From NCBI RefSeq assembly GCF_030690045.1, contig NZ_JAUYHK010000003.1, positions 62,001 through 126,000 of the forward strand: 64,000 nucleotides of DNA, read 5' to 3'. The position numbers and the translations under genes were made by a program. The DNA comes from Thalassospira sp. (GTDB taxonomy: Bacteria; Pseudomonadota; Alphaproteobacteria; Rhodospirillales; Thalassospiraceae). The first letter of the stretch is position 1. Every line of letters starts with the position of its first letter. Positions 43,115 to 52,497 of the stretch are shown here, piece after piece. Below the pieces are notes generated by a model. It did no database searches. It was given only the letters and a program-made list of their open reading frames with translations, and had not been told where the DNA came from.

Positions 43115-44635
43115 ATGATTTACAAGAATCCGGGCGACAACGGCAGCCTCGTTACCTTCAAGGCCCGTTATGACAATTTCATCGGCGGCGAATGGACCGC
43201 CCCGGTCAAGGGCCGCTATTTTGAAAATGTCTCGCCGGTTAATGGCCGGGTGTTCTGCGAAGTGGCCCGTTCCAGCGCCGAAGACATCGAACTTGCCCTG
43301 GATGCCGGCCATGCCGCCGCCGAGGCATGGGGCAAGACATCGGTCACGGCACGCGCCAATATCCTCAATAAAATCGCCGACCGCATGGAACAGAATCTTG
43401 AAATGCTGGCGGTTGCCGAAACATGGGACAATGGCAAGGCGGTGCGTGAAACGCTGGCCGCCGATATTCCGCTGGCAATTGATCATTTCCGCTATTTTGC
43501 CGGTGCCATCCGTGCCCAGGAAGGATCGCTGGGTGAAATCGACGATAACACGGTCGCCTATCATTTCCATGAACCGCTGGGCGTTGTTGGCCAGATCATT
43601 CCGTGGAATTTCCCGATCCTGATGGCGGTGTGGAAACTGGCCCCGGCCCTGGCCGCAGGCAATTGTGTGGTTCTGAAACCCGCCGAACAAACCCCGGCCT
43701 CGATCTGTGTGCTGATGAATCTGATTGGCGATCTGTTGCCTGCCGGTGTTCTCAATGTCGTTCAGGGCTTTGGCCTTGAAGCAGGCAAGCCGCTGGCGCA
43801 AAGCAACCGCATCGCCAAAATCGCCTTTACCGGTGAAACCACCACCGGGCGGCTGATCATGCAATATGCCAGCGAAAACATCATCCCGGTGACGCTGGAA
43901 CTGGGCGGCAAATCGCCCAATATCTTCTTTGGCGATATCATGGACGAAGATGATGATTTCCGCCAAAAGGCCGCCGAAGGCCTGACGATGTTTGCTCTTA
44001 ATCAGGGTGAAGTCTGCACCTGCCCGTCCCGCGCCCTGATCGAGGCCCGCATCTATGACAAATTCATGGATAACGTCCTGTCGCGCGTTTCGGCGATCAA
44101 GCAGGGCAACCCGCTTGATACCGACACCATGATGGGCGCACAGGCCTCGAACGAACAGATGGAAAAAATCCTGTCCTATCTCGATATCGGCAAACAGGAA
44201 GGTGCTGAAACCCTGATTGGTGGCGGCAAGGCCGATCTGGGCGGGGATTTGGCAGGCGGATATTACATCCAGCCGACAATCTTCAAAGGCCACAACAAAA
44301 TGCGGATTTTCCAGGAGGAAATCTTTGGTCCGGTGGTGTCGGTCACAACCTTCAAAGACGATGCCGAAGCCCTGTCGCTGGCCAATGACACGCTTTATGG
44401 CCTTGGGGCCGGTGTCTGGACCCGCAATGCCAATCGCGCCTATCGTTTTGGCCGCAATATCAAGGCCGGGCGCGTCTGGACCAATTGTTATCACCTCTAT
44501 CCGGCCCATGCGGCCTTTGGCGGGTACAAACAATCGGGCATTGGTCGCGAAAACCACAAAATGATGCTCAACCACTATCAGCAGACCAAAAACCTTCTGG
44601 TCAGTTACGACCCGAAACCGATGGGTTTCTTCTGA
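43115..44635 (+). CDS. NAD-dependent aldehyde dehydrogenase (ExaC/AcoD type)
   Basis: This 506-residue enzyme oxidises an aliphatic aldehyde, probably acetaldehyde, to the acid with NAD+. It has the catalytic glutamate in [12 protein letters not shown] near residue 265, the cofactor-site FTGETTTGR near residue 243 and the active-site cysteine pair in [13 protein letters not shown] near residue 302. Those residues and the [15 protein letters not shown] stretch match the AldB/ExaC/AcoD group. GGAGG lies upstream of the ATG. The divergent AcoR-type activator and the sigma-54 promoter indicate induction by alcohol, aldehyde or acetoin. DUF779 follows after 66 bp. Confidence 0.93.
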   Translation: MIYKNPGDNGSLVTFKARYDNFIGGEWTAPVKGRYFENVSPVNGRVFCEVARSSAEDIELALDAGHAAAEAWGKTSVTARANILNKIADRMEQNLEMLAVAETWDNGKAVRETLAADIPLAIDHFRYFAGAIRAQEGSLGEIDDNTVAYHFHEPLGVVGQIIPWNFPILMAVWKLAPALAAGNCVVLKPAEQTPASICVLMNLIGDLLPAGVLNVVQGFGLEAGKPLAQSNRIAKIAFTGETTTGRLIMQYASENIIPVTLELGGKSPNIFFGDIMDEDDDFRQKAAEGLTMFALNQGEVCTCPSRALIEARIYDKFMDNVLSRVSAIKQGNPLDTDTMMGAQASNEQMEKILSYLDIGKQEGAETLIGGGKADLGGDLAGGYYIQPTIFKGHNKMRIFQEEIFGPVVSVTTFKDDAEALSLANDTLYGLGAGVWTRNANRAYRFGRNIKAGRVWTNCYHLYPAHAAFGGYKQSGIGRENHKMMLNHYQQTKNLLVSYDPKPMGFF

Positions 44636-44701
44636 TTGTGGTGATGCAAACTGTGGGGCGGCGACACCGTCGCCCCACCCGTTTTTGACGGAGCCCCGAC
44701 C

Positions 44702-45124
44702 ATGACATCCGATCCCGGCGAAAATGACATCCCCAAACGGGTGATTGCCACCGATGCCGCCATTGATCTGATCCGCACATTGCGCGATCAGCACGGCCCG
44801 GTGATGTTTCACCAGTCCGGCGGTTGTTGCGATGGCAGTTCGCCGATGTGCTATGCCGATGGCGATTTTCGCACCGGCGCGCAGGATATCCTGCTGGGTG
44901 AAATTGACGGGTGTCCTTTTTATATGGGCAAGGCGCAATTTGAATATTGGCGTCATACCCAATTGATCATTGATGTGATCGACGGGCGCGGCGGCATGTT
45001 TTCGCTGGAAGGACCCGAAGGCAAACGTTTTCTGACCCGGTCCCGGGTTTTTGGTGACGCCGAATGGCAACGCCTGTCCGATTATGAAAAAACCGCTGCG
45101 ACCAGCATCCCTGTTGATGAGTGA
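44702..45124 (+). CDS. DUF779 domain protein
   Basis: This 140-residue protein belongs to DUF779, a family of unknown function that is often encoded next to aldehyde or alcohol dehydrogenases. Characteristic sequence includes FHQSGGCCDGSSPMCY near residues 36-51 with three cysteines, and QFEYWRHTQLIIDV near residue 80. The cysteines hint at a metal site, but this is not established. It is co-transcribed with the aldehyde dehydrogenase gene and ends just before a strong terminator. Confidence 0.88.
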   Translation: MTSDPGENDIPKRVIATDAAIDLIRTLRDQHGPVMFHQSGGCCDGSSPMCYADGDFRTGAQDILLGEIDGCPFYMGKAQFEYWRHTQLIIDVIDGRGGMFSLEGPEGKRFLTRSRVFGDAEWQRLSDYEKTAATSIPVDE

Positions 45125-45170
45125 CTCTCCGCCCTGAATCTCCCTGACCTCCCCTGCCAACTTGTCATGG

Positions 45171-45201
45171 CCCGCCTTTCCCCCGGCGGGTCTTTTTTTT
45201 T
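45171..45201 (+). terminator. Terminator after the aldehyde dehydrogenase operon
   Basis: CCCGCC (45171-45176) pairs with GGCGGG (45185-45190), followed by a TC and nine Ts. It lies between converging genes. Confidence 0.88.
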
Positions 45202-45205
45202 GCGA

Positions 45206-46216
45206 TCAGACCACCGTCAATAGCGCAATCAGCCCCAACGCCAACCCCGACAGCACAACAAGCGACATCAGGGCCGCCATCATCACCCGCCCGCCCACAT
45301 GCAAGATGGCGCGCAGATCAACCATCAGGCCCAAGGCGGCCATCGCCATCACCGTCAGGATCGGCGATGTTGCCTGCATAACCCCCAACATCACCGGCGG
45401 GATCACGCCCAAAGACCGCAACGCCATCATGGCGATAAAGCCGACAATGAACCACGGCACCAGATGGGCCAGCGGCAATTTGACGCCCGCGCGACGCCCG
45501 CCCACAATGGCCAGCCCCAAAATCACCGGTCCCAGCATCAAAACCCGGATCAGCTTGACCAGCGTTCCCACCTGAACCGCCAACGGCCCCATCGGAGCCG
45601 TTGCCGCCAGAACCTGTGGCACGGCATAAACCGTCAACCCGGCAAAAATACCGTATCGCGTGGCATCAAGGCCCAACACAGCGGGCAATAATGGCAACAG
45701 AAAAACAAACAACACGCCCAGAACGGCGGTAAAGGCAATGGCCGCGGCCACATCGTCATGGTCGGCGTCAATCACCGGGGCAGTTGCCGCAATCGCCGAA
45801 TTGCCGCAAATCGACGTGCCACAGGCAATCAGGGTCGCCAGCCGTCGCGACAGTCCCATCATCCGCCCGATCAGAAAAGCCACGCCCAGACTGATGACCA
45901 CCGCCGCCGCAATCCCCGCCACCAACCCCGGCCCGGCCGCCGCCATTGCCGCCGCACTCATCGAGGCCCCCAGCAAAACAATGGCAATTTCCAACATGAT
46001 TTTGGCGCTGAAATGTACCCCGGCACAAAATAAAGGGGCCAACCCGAAAACCGACCGCACCAGAACCCCGATCAAAATCGCCAAAACAAGGCCTTCGATC
46101 ATGCCGGTTCCCAAGACGTGGCGTTCCGCCTGCTCGATCAGCAAGGCAACAACCGCCACCGCACCGCACAGGGCAATGCCGGGCAACAGGCGGTTAAGGG
46201 CGGGGATAAAAAACAT
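45206..46216 (-). CDS. YeiH family putative sulfate exporter
   Basis: This 336-residue inner-membrane protein has about ten hydrophobic segments and the YeiH (Cons_hypoth698) motifs CGTSICGNSAIAATAP near residue 132 and KIMLEIAIVLLGASM near residue 71. Members are annotated as putative sulfate or taurine-derived sulfite exporters, without firm proof. AGGTG precedes the ATG. It is divergent from a LysR regulator, the usual arrangement for yeiH and yeiE. Confidence 0.88.
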   Translation of the reverse strand: MFFIPALNRLLPGIALCGAVAVVALLIEQAERHVLGTGMIEGLVLAILIGVLVRSVFGLAPLFCAGVHFSAKIMLEIAIVLLGASMSAAAMAAAGPGLVAGIAAAVVISLGVAFLIGRMMGLSRRLATLIACGTSICGNSAIAATAPVIDADHDDVAAAIAFTAVLGVLFVFLLPLLPAVLGLDATRYGIFAGLTVYAVPQVLAATAPMGPLAVQVGTLVKLIRVLMLGPVILGLAIVGGRRAGVKLPLAHLVPWFIVGFIAMMALRSLGVIPPVMLGVMQATSPILTVMAMAALGLMVDLRAILHVGGRVMMAALMSLVVLSGLALGLIALLTVV

Positions 46217-46270
46217 GCAACACCTGTGAAATCATCAACAGGCGCACTTTGTCATTCCCATTCATTCATT

Positions 46271-46291
46271 TATATCGGATAATATGATATA
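46271..46291. promoter_or_regulatory. LysR-type inverted repeat between the yeiH-like and lysR genes
   Basis: TATATC-N9-GATATA is an inverted repeat with the T-N11-A spacing typical of LysR sites. It lies in the 106-bp divergent interval, 32-52 bp before the LysR start codon. Confidence 0.6.
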
Positions 46292-46322
46292 AAATGTTCG
46301 CTTTAATCGAATGATTGTTGTC

Positions 46323-47249
46323 ATGACCTTTGAACAGCTTTACATTTTTGTCGCCGTGGCGGAGCGCGAACATTTGACCCGTGCAGCCGAAGCCATCCAT
46401 CTGACCCCTTCCGCTGTCAGTTCTGCCATCCGCAATCTGGAAAATTTCTATGGGGTGGAATTGTTTCACCGGGTCGGGCGGCGGATCGAACTGACCGAAA
46501 GTGGCCGGGTGTTTCTGGGCGAAGCACGGGCAACACTGGCCCGTGTGCGGGCCGCCGAACTGGCCCTGGCGGAAATGGGTGGGTTGAAACGCGGCGAAAT
46601 CCACATTCAGGCCAGCCAGACCATCGCTGGATACTGGTTGCCGCCCTTGTTGATGCAATTTCATTATCATCATCCCCATATCGATCTGCATGTCGAAACC
46701 GGCAATACCCGCACCGTTGCCGATGCCGTGCTGCGTGGCACCGCCAATATCGGCTTTGTCGAAGGGGAAATTGAGGATCCGGCTTTGGCCCGCGAGGAAA
46801 TCGGCGAAGACGCCCTGACCATCGTGGTCGGCGCACAACATCCATGGGCAGATGGCCGCACCGTCACCCTTGATCAACTGGTACACGGCACACCATGGAT
46901 CCTGCGCGAAGCCGGGTCGGGCACCCGGTCGGAATTTGAAAACGCCCTGATGCGCGACGGGGCCGACATCACCCGGCTTTCCGTCACCATGATCCTGCCG
47001 TCAAACGATGCGGTGATGTCGGCGGTTCAGGCCGGGCTGTGCGCCACCGCCGTTTCGCGACTGGCGGCATCCGCCCTGATCGATCAGGGGCGGTTGGTGC
47101 CAGTTGCCTGGTCCCTGCCGCCGCGCAAGTTTTTCATGCTGCGCCACAAGGAACGCCATCACGGCAAGGCGGCAGCAACGCTGGCCGAACTGTGTCGGGC
47201 GACCTGCGCCAGGGAAAAGCCCGGCCTGCCGGACCCGGCCCGATCCTGA
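46323..47249 (+). CDS. LysR family transcriptional regulator (YeiE/CbbR-like)
   Basis: This 308-residue LysR protein has the N-terminal HTH (FVAVAEREHLTRAAEAIHLTPSA, then VSSAIRNLE) at residues 8-40 and an effector-binding domain resembling CysB/CbbR (QASQTIAGYWLPPLL near residue 95). It is divergent from the YeiH-type exporter and probably controls it, as YeiE does in Enterobacteria. The frame can start at 46311 or 46323; neither has a good ribosome site, and 46323 (MTFEQLYIF) gives the usual LysR beginning. Confidence 0.87.
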   Translation: MTFEQLYIFVAVAEREHLTRAAEAIHLTPSAVSSAIRNLENFYGVELFHRVGRRIELTESGRVFLGEARATLARVRAAELALAEMGGLKRGEIHIQASQTIAGYWLPPLLMQFHYHHPHIDLHVETGNTRTVADAVLRGTANIGFVEGEIEDPALAREEIGEDALTIVVGAQHPWADGRTVTLDQLVHGTPWILREAGSGTRSEFENALMRDGADITRLSVTMILPSNDAVMSAVQAGLCATAVSRLAASALIDQGRLVPVAWSLPPRKFFMLRHKERHHGKAAATLAELCRATCAREKPGLPDPARS

Positions 47250-47262
47250 TCATCCGGTTTTT

Positions 47263-47299
47263 CCGGTCTGAAATTGCGAATACGCAATGTGCAGACCGG
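47263..47299 (+). terminator. Long composite hairpin after the lysR gene
   Basis: CCGGTCTG (47263-47270) pairs with CAGACCGG (47292-47299), and inside it ATTGCG (47273-47278) pairs with CGCAAT (47283-47288) around AATA. There is no T-run, so it may be a factor-dependent terminator, or an operator for the oxidase operon further downstream. Confidence 0.5.
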
Positions 47300-47433
47300 T
47301 CAAAATGACTATGGATGCACTCCGGAATTAAAATAAGACAAAAGAGTGGCATGGCTGCCAGTCTGTACTATCTGATCAGGGTCAGGGTTCGCGACATCGG
47401 GGAGGATTCGCAGATCATGAGGACAAACAGGTT

Positions 47434-48804
47434 ATGCTTGATCCCGAAATACTGGCCCGTGTGCAATTCGCCTTCACGATGGCCTTTCATATCATCTTCC
47501 CGTCCCTGACCATCGGTCTGGCAAGCTATCTTCTGGTACTTGAAGGGCTGTGGCTGCGCACCAAAGACGATACCTATCTGTCGCTTTACAAATTCTGGGT
47601 CAAAATTTTTGCGCTGGCCTTTGGCATGGGTGTCGTGTCGGGCATTGTCATGTCCTATCAGTTTGGCACCAACTGGGGCCCGTTTTCGGAATTTTCCGGC
47701 CCCGTCATTGGTCCCCTGATGGCCTATGAAGTTCTGACCGCCTTTTTCCTTGAGGCCGGCTTTCTGGGTATCATGCTGTTTGGCCTGAACCGGGTTGGGC
47801 CGCGTCTGCATGTGGTTGCCACCGGCATGGTGGCGGTGGGCACCGTGATTTCGGCCTTCTGGATTCTGTCTGCCAACAGCTGGATGCAAACCCCGACCGG
47901 CCATATCTTGCAAGATGGCCGCCTGATGGTCGAAAGCTGGTGGGATGTGGTGTTTAATCCCAGTTTTCCCTATCGGCTTGTTCATATGGTGCTGGCGGCC
48001 TATCTGACCACCGCCTTTACGGTGGGGGCGGTCGGGGCATGGCATTTGTTGCGCAACCGCGACAATGGGGCGGCACGGGTGATGTTTTCGATGGCAATGT
48101 GGATGGCGGCGATTGTCGCCCCGATCCAGATCATCGCCGGGGATTTTCATGGCCTGAATACACTGGAACACCAACCCGCCAAGGTCGCGGCGATGGAGGG
48201 CCATTTTGAAACCCGCACCGGTGCGCCGCTGATCCTGTTTGGCCTGCCCGATATGGCGGCAGGGGAAACGAAATATGCGCTGGAAATTCCCAAACTCGGC
48301 TCGTTGATCCTGACCCATGACTGGAACGGCGAAGTCGTCGGCCTTAATGATTTCCCGCCAGAAGACCGACCCAATGCCACCATTGTTTTCTGGTCGTTCC
48401 GCATCATGGTCGGTATCGGCTTTTTGATGGCGCTTTTAGGGGCGGCAAGCCTGTTTGCCCGCTGGCGCAAATCGCTTTACAGCTGCGCCTGGTTGCATCG
48501 TTTTGCCCTGCTGATGGGCCCCAGCGGCTTTATCGCCATTCTGGCAGGCTGGACCACGACCGAGGTCGGACGGCAACCCTGGGTGATTTACGGCATCATG
48601 CGCACCGCCGATGCCGGATCACCGGTCGCCCCGATGGCGATTGCCGGGTCACTGGCCGCCTTTGTGGTGGTTTACACCGTGGTTTTCGGGGCGGGCACCG
48701 GCTTTATCCTCAAGGCAATGGCCAAGGACCCGCGTCACGCCCATGCCCCGCATGGTGAAGTCACCCGCACCGGCAGCCGTCCGGTTGCCGATCAGACCCG
48801 CTAG
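47434..48804 (+). CDS. cioA: Cytochrome bd-type quinol oxidase subunit I (CioA-like)
   Basis: CioA is the quinol-oxidising, heme-carrying subunit of a bd-type terminal oxidase. The 456 residues carry the conserved first helix with H19 (FTMAFHIIFPSLTIG), the QFGTNWGPFSEFSG stretch near residue 76, and GRQPWVIYG near residue 377. The Q-loop is short, as in the cyanide-insensitive CIO branch rather than E. coli CydA. GAGGAC lies about ten bases before the ATG. It leads a three-gene unit with cioB and a small subunit. Such enzymes work at low oxygen or under cyanide, nitric oxide or sulfide stress. Confidence 0.92.
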   Translation: MLDPEILARVQFAFTMAFHIIFPSLTIGLASYLLVLEGLWLRTKDDTYLSLYKFWVKIFALAFGMGVVSGIVMSYQFGTNWGPFSEFSGPVIGPLMAYEVLTAFFLEAGFLGIMLFGLNRVGPRLHVVATGMVAVGTVISAFWILSANSWMQTPTGHILQDGRLMVESWWDVVFNPSFPYRLVHMVLAAYLTTAFTVGAVGAWHLLRNRDNGAARVMFSMAMWMAAIVAPIQIIAGDFHGLNTLEHQPAKVAAMEGHFETRTGAPLILFGLPDMAAGETKYALEIPKLGSLILTHDWNGEVVGLNDFPPEDRPNATIVFWSFRIMVGIGFLMALLGAASLFARWRKSLYSCAWLHRFALLMGPSGFIAILAGWTTTEVGRQPWVIYGIMRTADAGSPVAPMAIAGSLAAFVVVYTVVFGAGTGFILKAMAKDPRHAHAPHGEVTRTGSRPVADQTR

Positions 48805-48823
48805 GCAAAGAGGAAATATCACA

Positions 48824-49816
48824 ATGGATTACCAACTGATCTGGGGCCTGTTGATCGCCTTTTCCGTCTTTGCCTATGTCACGCTGGACGGGTTTGACCT
48901 TGGCATCGGCATTCTGTTTCCGTTTGAACCGGGGGCCGAAAACCGGGGCAAAATGATGAATGCCGTCGCCCCGATCTGGGATGGCAACGAAACATGGCTG
49001 GTGCTGGGCGGCGGCGGGCTTTATGCCGCCTTCCCGCAGGCCTATTCCCTCCTGATGACCGCCTTTTACATTCCGGTCATCACCATGTTGCTGGCTCTTG
49101 TCTTTCGGGGCGTGGCGTTTGAATTTCGCTTCAAAAGCACAAAACACCAAAAACACTGGGATTTCGCCTTTAGCACCGGCTCGCTGATTGCGGCCGCCAT
49201 GCAAGGTGCCATGCTGGGCGCGTTTATCGAAGGCATTGATGTTGAAAACGGGGCCTTTGTCGGCGGACCGTTTGACTGGGTCAGCCCGTTTTCGATTTTC
49301 TGCGCCAGCGCGGTTGTGGTCGGTTATGCCCTGCTGGGGGCGGGCTGGCTGATCATGAAAATCGAAGGCCCGTTACAGGACCATCTGCGCACCCTGACCA
49401 AACCGGCCATTTTGTGGATGACGGTCAATCTGGGCGTGGTGTCGCTGATGACCAGCTATGTCAATCCGGCCTATGCCGAACGCTGGTTTTCCTTCCCCAA
49501 CATCATCTATCTCGCCCCGATCCCGATCCTGACGACGGGCTTGCTGGTCTGGTTGTGGCGGGCGGCACAGCACCGCGAACGCACGATTTTTGGCATTACG
49601 CTGGCGATTTTCTTTCTGTGCTATCTGGGATTTGGCATCACGCTGTATCCCAATATCGTCCCGCCCACGATTGATTTTCGCAGTGCAGCGGCCCCCGATA
49701 ACAGCCTTGCCTTTATGCTGGTCGGGGCGGCGATCATGTTGCCGATCATTATCGGCTATACCGCCTATGCCTATTACGTTTTTCGCGGCAAGATTGATGA
49801 CGAGGGGTATCACTGA
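48824..49816 (+). CDS. cioB: Cytochrome bd-type quinol oxidase subunit II (CioB-like)
   Basis: This 330-residue membrane protein is subunit II (CydB family) with about eight hydrophobic helices, the conserved VTLDGFDLGIGILFPF near residue 19 and NAVAPIWDGNETWLVLGGG near residue 46. The frame extends upstream over cioA, but the ATG at 48824 follows AAAGAGGAAA and starts the first helix. It lies 19 bp after cioA, and its stop overlaps the next small gene as TGATG. Confidence 0.92.
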   Translation: MDYQLIWGLLIAFSVFAYVTLDGFDLGIGILFPFEPGAENRGKMMNAVAPIWDGNETWLVLGGGGLYAAFPQAYSLLMTAFYIPVITMLLALVFRGVAFEFRFKSTKHQKHWDFAFSTGSLIAAAMQGAMLGAFIEGIDVENGAFVGGPFDWVSPFSIFCASAVVVGYALLGAGWLIMKIEGPLQDHLRTLTKPAILWMTVNLGVVSLMTSYVNPAYAERWFSFPNIIYLAPIPILTTGLLVWLWRAAQHRERTIFGITLAIFFLCYLGFGITLYPNIVPPTIDFRSAAAPDNSLAFMLVGAAIMLPIIIGYTAYAYYVFRGKIDDEGYH

Positions 49817-49932
49817 TGCATATATCCCTTTCCCCCACCGCGAAAAAATGGCTGTGGTTTGTCGGGCTTTATCTGGCCGGGCTGGCAACCGTTTCCGCCG
49901 TCGCCTATGGTATCCGGGCAGTGATTATGTAG
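49816..49932 (+). CDS. DUF2474-type small subunit of the bd oxidase
   Basis: This 38-residue single-helix protein starts at the ATG of a TGATG overlap with cioB. A short polar start (MHISLSPTAKKWLWF) is followed by a hydrophobic helix of about 20 residues (VGLYLAGLATVSAVAYGIR). Such DUF2474/CydX-like peptides are known third subunits that stabilise the heme centres of bd oxidases. It is too short for standard gene thresholds, but position and layout support it well. Confidence 0.82.
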   Translation: MHISLSPTAKKWLWFVGLYLAGLATVSAVAYGIRAVIM

Positions 49933-49951
49933 ACAATCGGGGCAAACGGAA

Positions 49952-50233
49952 CTATCCGGCGAACCGTTCGATCGGCGGCTGGTCGCGATGTTCCGCCTGC
50001 CACAAATCATAATCTGCCTGTACGCCAAGCCATACCCGCGCCTTGCCAATTCCGGCGCGTTCCAGCCGCACAGCAAGATCGGGGCTGACCGGGGCGTGTT
50101 CGTGCAAAATGCGCGACAAGGTTTCCCGCGCAAAGCCCAGCCTGCGAGCCAGTTCAGTTATGCTGATCCCCAATTGGGGCACTATATCTTCCCGCAAGGT
50201 TTCGCCGGGATGGGGCGGGTTAAACATCGCCAT
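49952..50233 (-). CDS. higA: HigA family antitoxin
   Basis: This 93-residue protein is a HigA-type antitoxin: MAMFNPPHPGETLREDIVPQ begins the family signature, and an XRE HTH (LGISITELARRLGFARETLS) covers residues about 21-40. It binds HigB and represses the operon promoter. It lies 16 bp after higB on the minus strand, in the toxin-first order typical of higBA. The frame opens at 50323 inside higB; the ATG at 50233 is chosen on the family start. Confidence 0.92.
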   Translation of the reverse strand: MAMFNPPHPGETLREDIVPQLGISITELARRLGFARETLSRILHEHAPVSPDLAVRLERAGIGKARVWLGVQADYDLWQAEHRDQPPIERFAG

Positions 50234-50249
50234 CTTGCATCTCTCTTGT

Positions 50250-50528
50250 TTAATGATAATCCAGATAGTCAACCAGCTCGACATCATTGTCGATGAACCG
50301 GAAAATGATGCGCCAGTTGCCACTGACCGTCAGAGACCAGAACCCTTCCCGTTTTCCAGACAGACCATGCAATCGCCATCCGGGAATGTTCAGATCATCG
50401 GGTTCCGTCGCACGATCAAGAAACGATAATATCCGCGCGACACGGCGCACATGAGACGGATTGATCCCCCGGTGCGATCCCGTCTCGTAAAACAGCCGAA
50501 GGCCTTTGTGCTGAAAGCTCCTGATCAT
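50250..50528 (-). CDS. higB: HigB family type II toxin (RelE-like mRNA interferase)
   Basis: This 92-residue protein starts MIRSFQHKGLRLFYETGS, the hallmark of HigB, and has the RelE-fold pattern ending in a WRIIFRFIDNDVELVDYLDYH-like segment. HigB toxins cut mRNA on the ribosome. An earlier ATG at 50546 is in frame, but the family start is at 50528. The pair is intact and sits between the oxidase and TRAP operons. Confidence 0.92.
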   Translation of the reverse strand: MIRSFQHKGLRLFYETGSHRGINPSHVRRVARILSFLDRATEPDDLNIPGWRLHGLSGKREGFWSLTVSGNWRIIFRFIDNDVELVDYLDYH

Positions 50529-50583
50529 AGCTTGATCGTGATGCATTACATCACACTTTTCAATAAAAATCTATCCCGCCTGT

Positions 50584-50623
50584 AACAAAAAACCGCCCGG
50601 ACAATACGTCATCCGGGCGGTTT
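50584..50623 (-). terminator. Terminator of the TRAP transporter operon
   Basis: AAACCGCCCGGA (50590-50601) pairs perfectly with TCCGGGCGGTTT (50612-50623). Read on the minus strand, it is followed by a further T-run. It lies 18 bp beyond the large permease stop codon. Confidence 0.92.
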
Positions 50624-50641
50624 GTATCGGGAATACCCTGT

Positions 50642-51955
50642 CTAGAAACCCACAATTTTGGAAGGTAGCCACGTCGCGGTTTCGGGGAACAATGCAACCA
50701 GCGCCAAAGTAATGATTTGCAGGATGATAAACGGCACCACCCCGCGGCACATCTGGGCATAGGTCATATCGGGCGGTGCTATGGATTTGAGGTAAAAGAT
50801 CGAGGATGCCATCGGCGGTGTCAGATATCCGGTCTGGATCACAATAATCACCATTGTGGCGAACCAGACCGGGTCAATGCCCGCCGCCTTGACAAAGGGC
50901 GTAAACAACGGCACGCAAATCAGCACATTGGCCGTCCAGTCCAGAACAAAGCCCAGAACGAACACGACGACCAGAAAAAACACAATCATCCCGACTGTGC
51001 CAATCCCGGCACTTTCGATGAAATTCCGGATCAGTTGCCCGCCCCCATTGGCGGCAAAAACCCCCATAAACATCGTGCCTGCCGCAACGATCAACAGGAT
51101 CATCGCCGAAATCCGCACCGTAATTTCAAGGGATTCCCGCAAAACTTTAAAACTGAACCGACCATAGGCGATGCACAGGATCAGCGCACCGACCGCCCCG
51201 ACCGATGCCGCCTCGGTCGGGGATGCAATCCCCGCCAGCAAAGACCCCAGCACCGCGACAATAAGGGCAATCACCGGCAACAGGGTCCCGGCGGTTATTT
51301 TCAGCTTTTCCGCCAGCGGCAAGGCCTGTTCTTCATCGACAATGCCATGATCGACCGGTTTGGACAGCACACCGCGCACAATCAGATAGCCGATAAAAAG
51401 CCCGATCATGATCAGGCCGGGAAACACCATCCCGGCCAGCAATTCCCCCACCGACAACTGGGCAAGCGACGCATACATCACGGCGATCACCGACGGCGGG
51501 ATCATGGTGCCCAAGGACCCACCCGCGCATACCGTGCCGGCAATCAGGCTGTTATCATAGCGATAACGCTGCATCGCCGGAATTGCCATCATGCCGATCA
51601 TGACTTCAACCGCGCCGACCACCCCGGCGGCGGCGGCAAAAACCGCGCCCATGGCAATGGTCGCCACGGCCAGACCATTGGGCAACCGCCCCATCCATAA
51701 TTGCATGGTTTTAAACAGGCGTTCGGCAATGCCGGACCGTTCCAGTATCGCCCCCATCAGGATGAACATCGGGATGGCCGACAGGATAAAATTGGTCGAT
51801 GCCGAATAAAGGCTGCCGTAAAGCTGATTGAAAATATGAGGGCCAAAGGCAACCAGCCCCGCCGCAAAGGAAACAATCGCCAGCGAAAAGGCAATGGGAA
51901 TACCCGCCAGAACCAGGGCAAAAAGCCCCGGAAACATCAATCCCGCAACAAACAT
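50642..51955 (-). CDS. TRAP transporter large permease (DctM type)
   Basis: This 437-residue membrane protein has about twelve helices and DctM motifs such as MFPGLFALVLAGIPIAFSL at the start, GMMAIPAMQRYRYD near residue 137 and LGTMIPPSVIAVMYA near residue 163. It forms the Na+-driven channel with the small subunit. The frame opens earlier inside the small permease gene; the ATG at 51955 follows GGTGGAG. It is the last gene of the three-gene TRAP operon. Confidence 0.92.
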   Translation of the reverse strand: MFVAGLMFPGLFALVLAGIPIAFSLAIVSFAAGLVAFGPHIFNQLYGSLYSASTNFILSAIPMFILMGAILERSGIAERLFKTMQLWMGRLPNGLAVATIAMGAVFAAAAGVVGAVEVMIGMMAIPAMQRYRYDNSLIAGTVCAGGSLGTMIPPSVIAVMYASLAQLSVGELLAGMVFPGLIMIGLFIGYLIVRGVLSKPVDHGIVDEEQALPLAEKLKITAGTLLPVIALIVAVLGSLLAGIASPTEAASVGAVGALILCIAYGRFSFKVLRESLEITVRISAMILLIVAAGTMFMGVFAANGGGQLIRNFIESAGIGTVGMIVFFLVVVFVLGFVLDWTANVLICVPLFTPFVKAAGIDPVWFATMVIIVIQTGYLTPPMASSIFYLKSIAPPDMTYAQMCRGVVPFIILQIITLALVALFPETATWLPSKIVGF

Positions 51956-51957
51956 GG

Positions 51958-52476
51958 TCAGATCTCCACCTGCGACTGCAACCGACCCTTGCCGCCATAG
52001 GCCCGCAGGCCCTCGACCAATATCTGCAAACTGAGGATGACAAGCCCTATGGCCAACAGGCTGTAAAACGGCCACATCAGGGGCGCCCACGGGCTGACCA
52101 TTTCAACCTCGCCCCGTTCCCATGCCCGAAAGGCACGCCGGATGCCAATCCATGACAGACCCGAAAAAATCGGAAACAGCACCACAACAAAAACCGTACC
52201 TTCGATCAGTTGCGCCAGACGTTTGGGAAACCGCATTGACAGAAAATCAATGCGGACATGGGCATCTTCCTTCAGGGCCTGTGCGGCCCCAAGAATGAAC
52301 AAAACACCCGTACACATATAGGCAATATCAAAGGCCCAAAGTGTTGGTGCGTTAAAAACATAACGCGCCGCAACTTCATAGATCATGGAGACGACCAGGC
52401 CAACGGCGACAAGCCGGGCAATTTGGGAGAAAAAACCCGCAAGCCTGTCCATCGCACCAAAGAACGAGGGAAACAT
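51958..52476 (-). CDS. TRAP transporter small permease (DctQ type)
   Basis: This 172-residue protein has four membrane helices and the DctQ pattern (YEVAARYVFNAPTLWAFDIA near residue 33, KEDAHVRIDFLSMRF near residue 69). It partners with the large permease. The frame opens with a TTG at 52488, but the ATG at 52476 follows GGAG by seven bases. It ends 2 bp before the large permease gene starts and starts 21 bp after the binding protein gene. Confidence 0.9.
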   Translation of the reverse strand: MFPSFFGAMDRLAGFFSQIARLVAVGLVVSMIYEVAARYVFNAPTLWAFDIAYMCTGVLFILGAAQALKEDAHVRIDFLSMRFPKRLAQLIEGTVFVVVLFPIFSGLSWIGIRRAFRAWERGEVEMVSPWAPLMWPFYSLLAIGLVILSLQILVEGLRAYGGKGRLQSQVEI

Positions 52477-52497
52477 GATCGTCTCCAATAATCTGTG

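Noticed and set aside
43097..45160. A 687-codon open frame on the minus strand opposite aldehyde dehydrogenase and the DUF779 gene.
   Set aside because: It is antisense to two clear genes, has low-complexity composition, and shows no domain. High-GC third positions often keep the opposite strand open.
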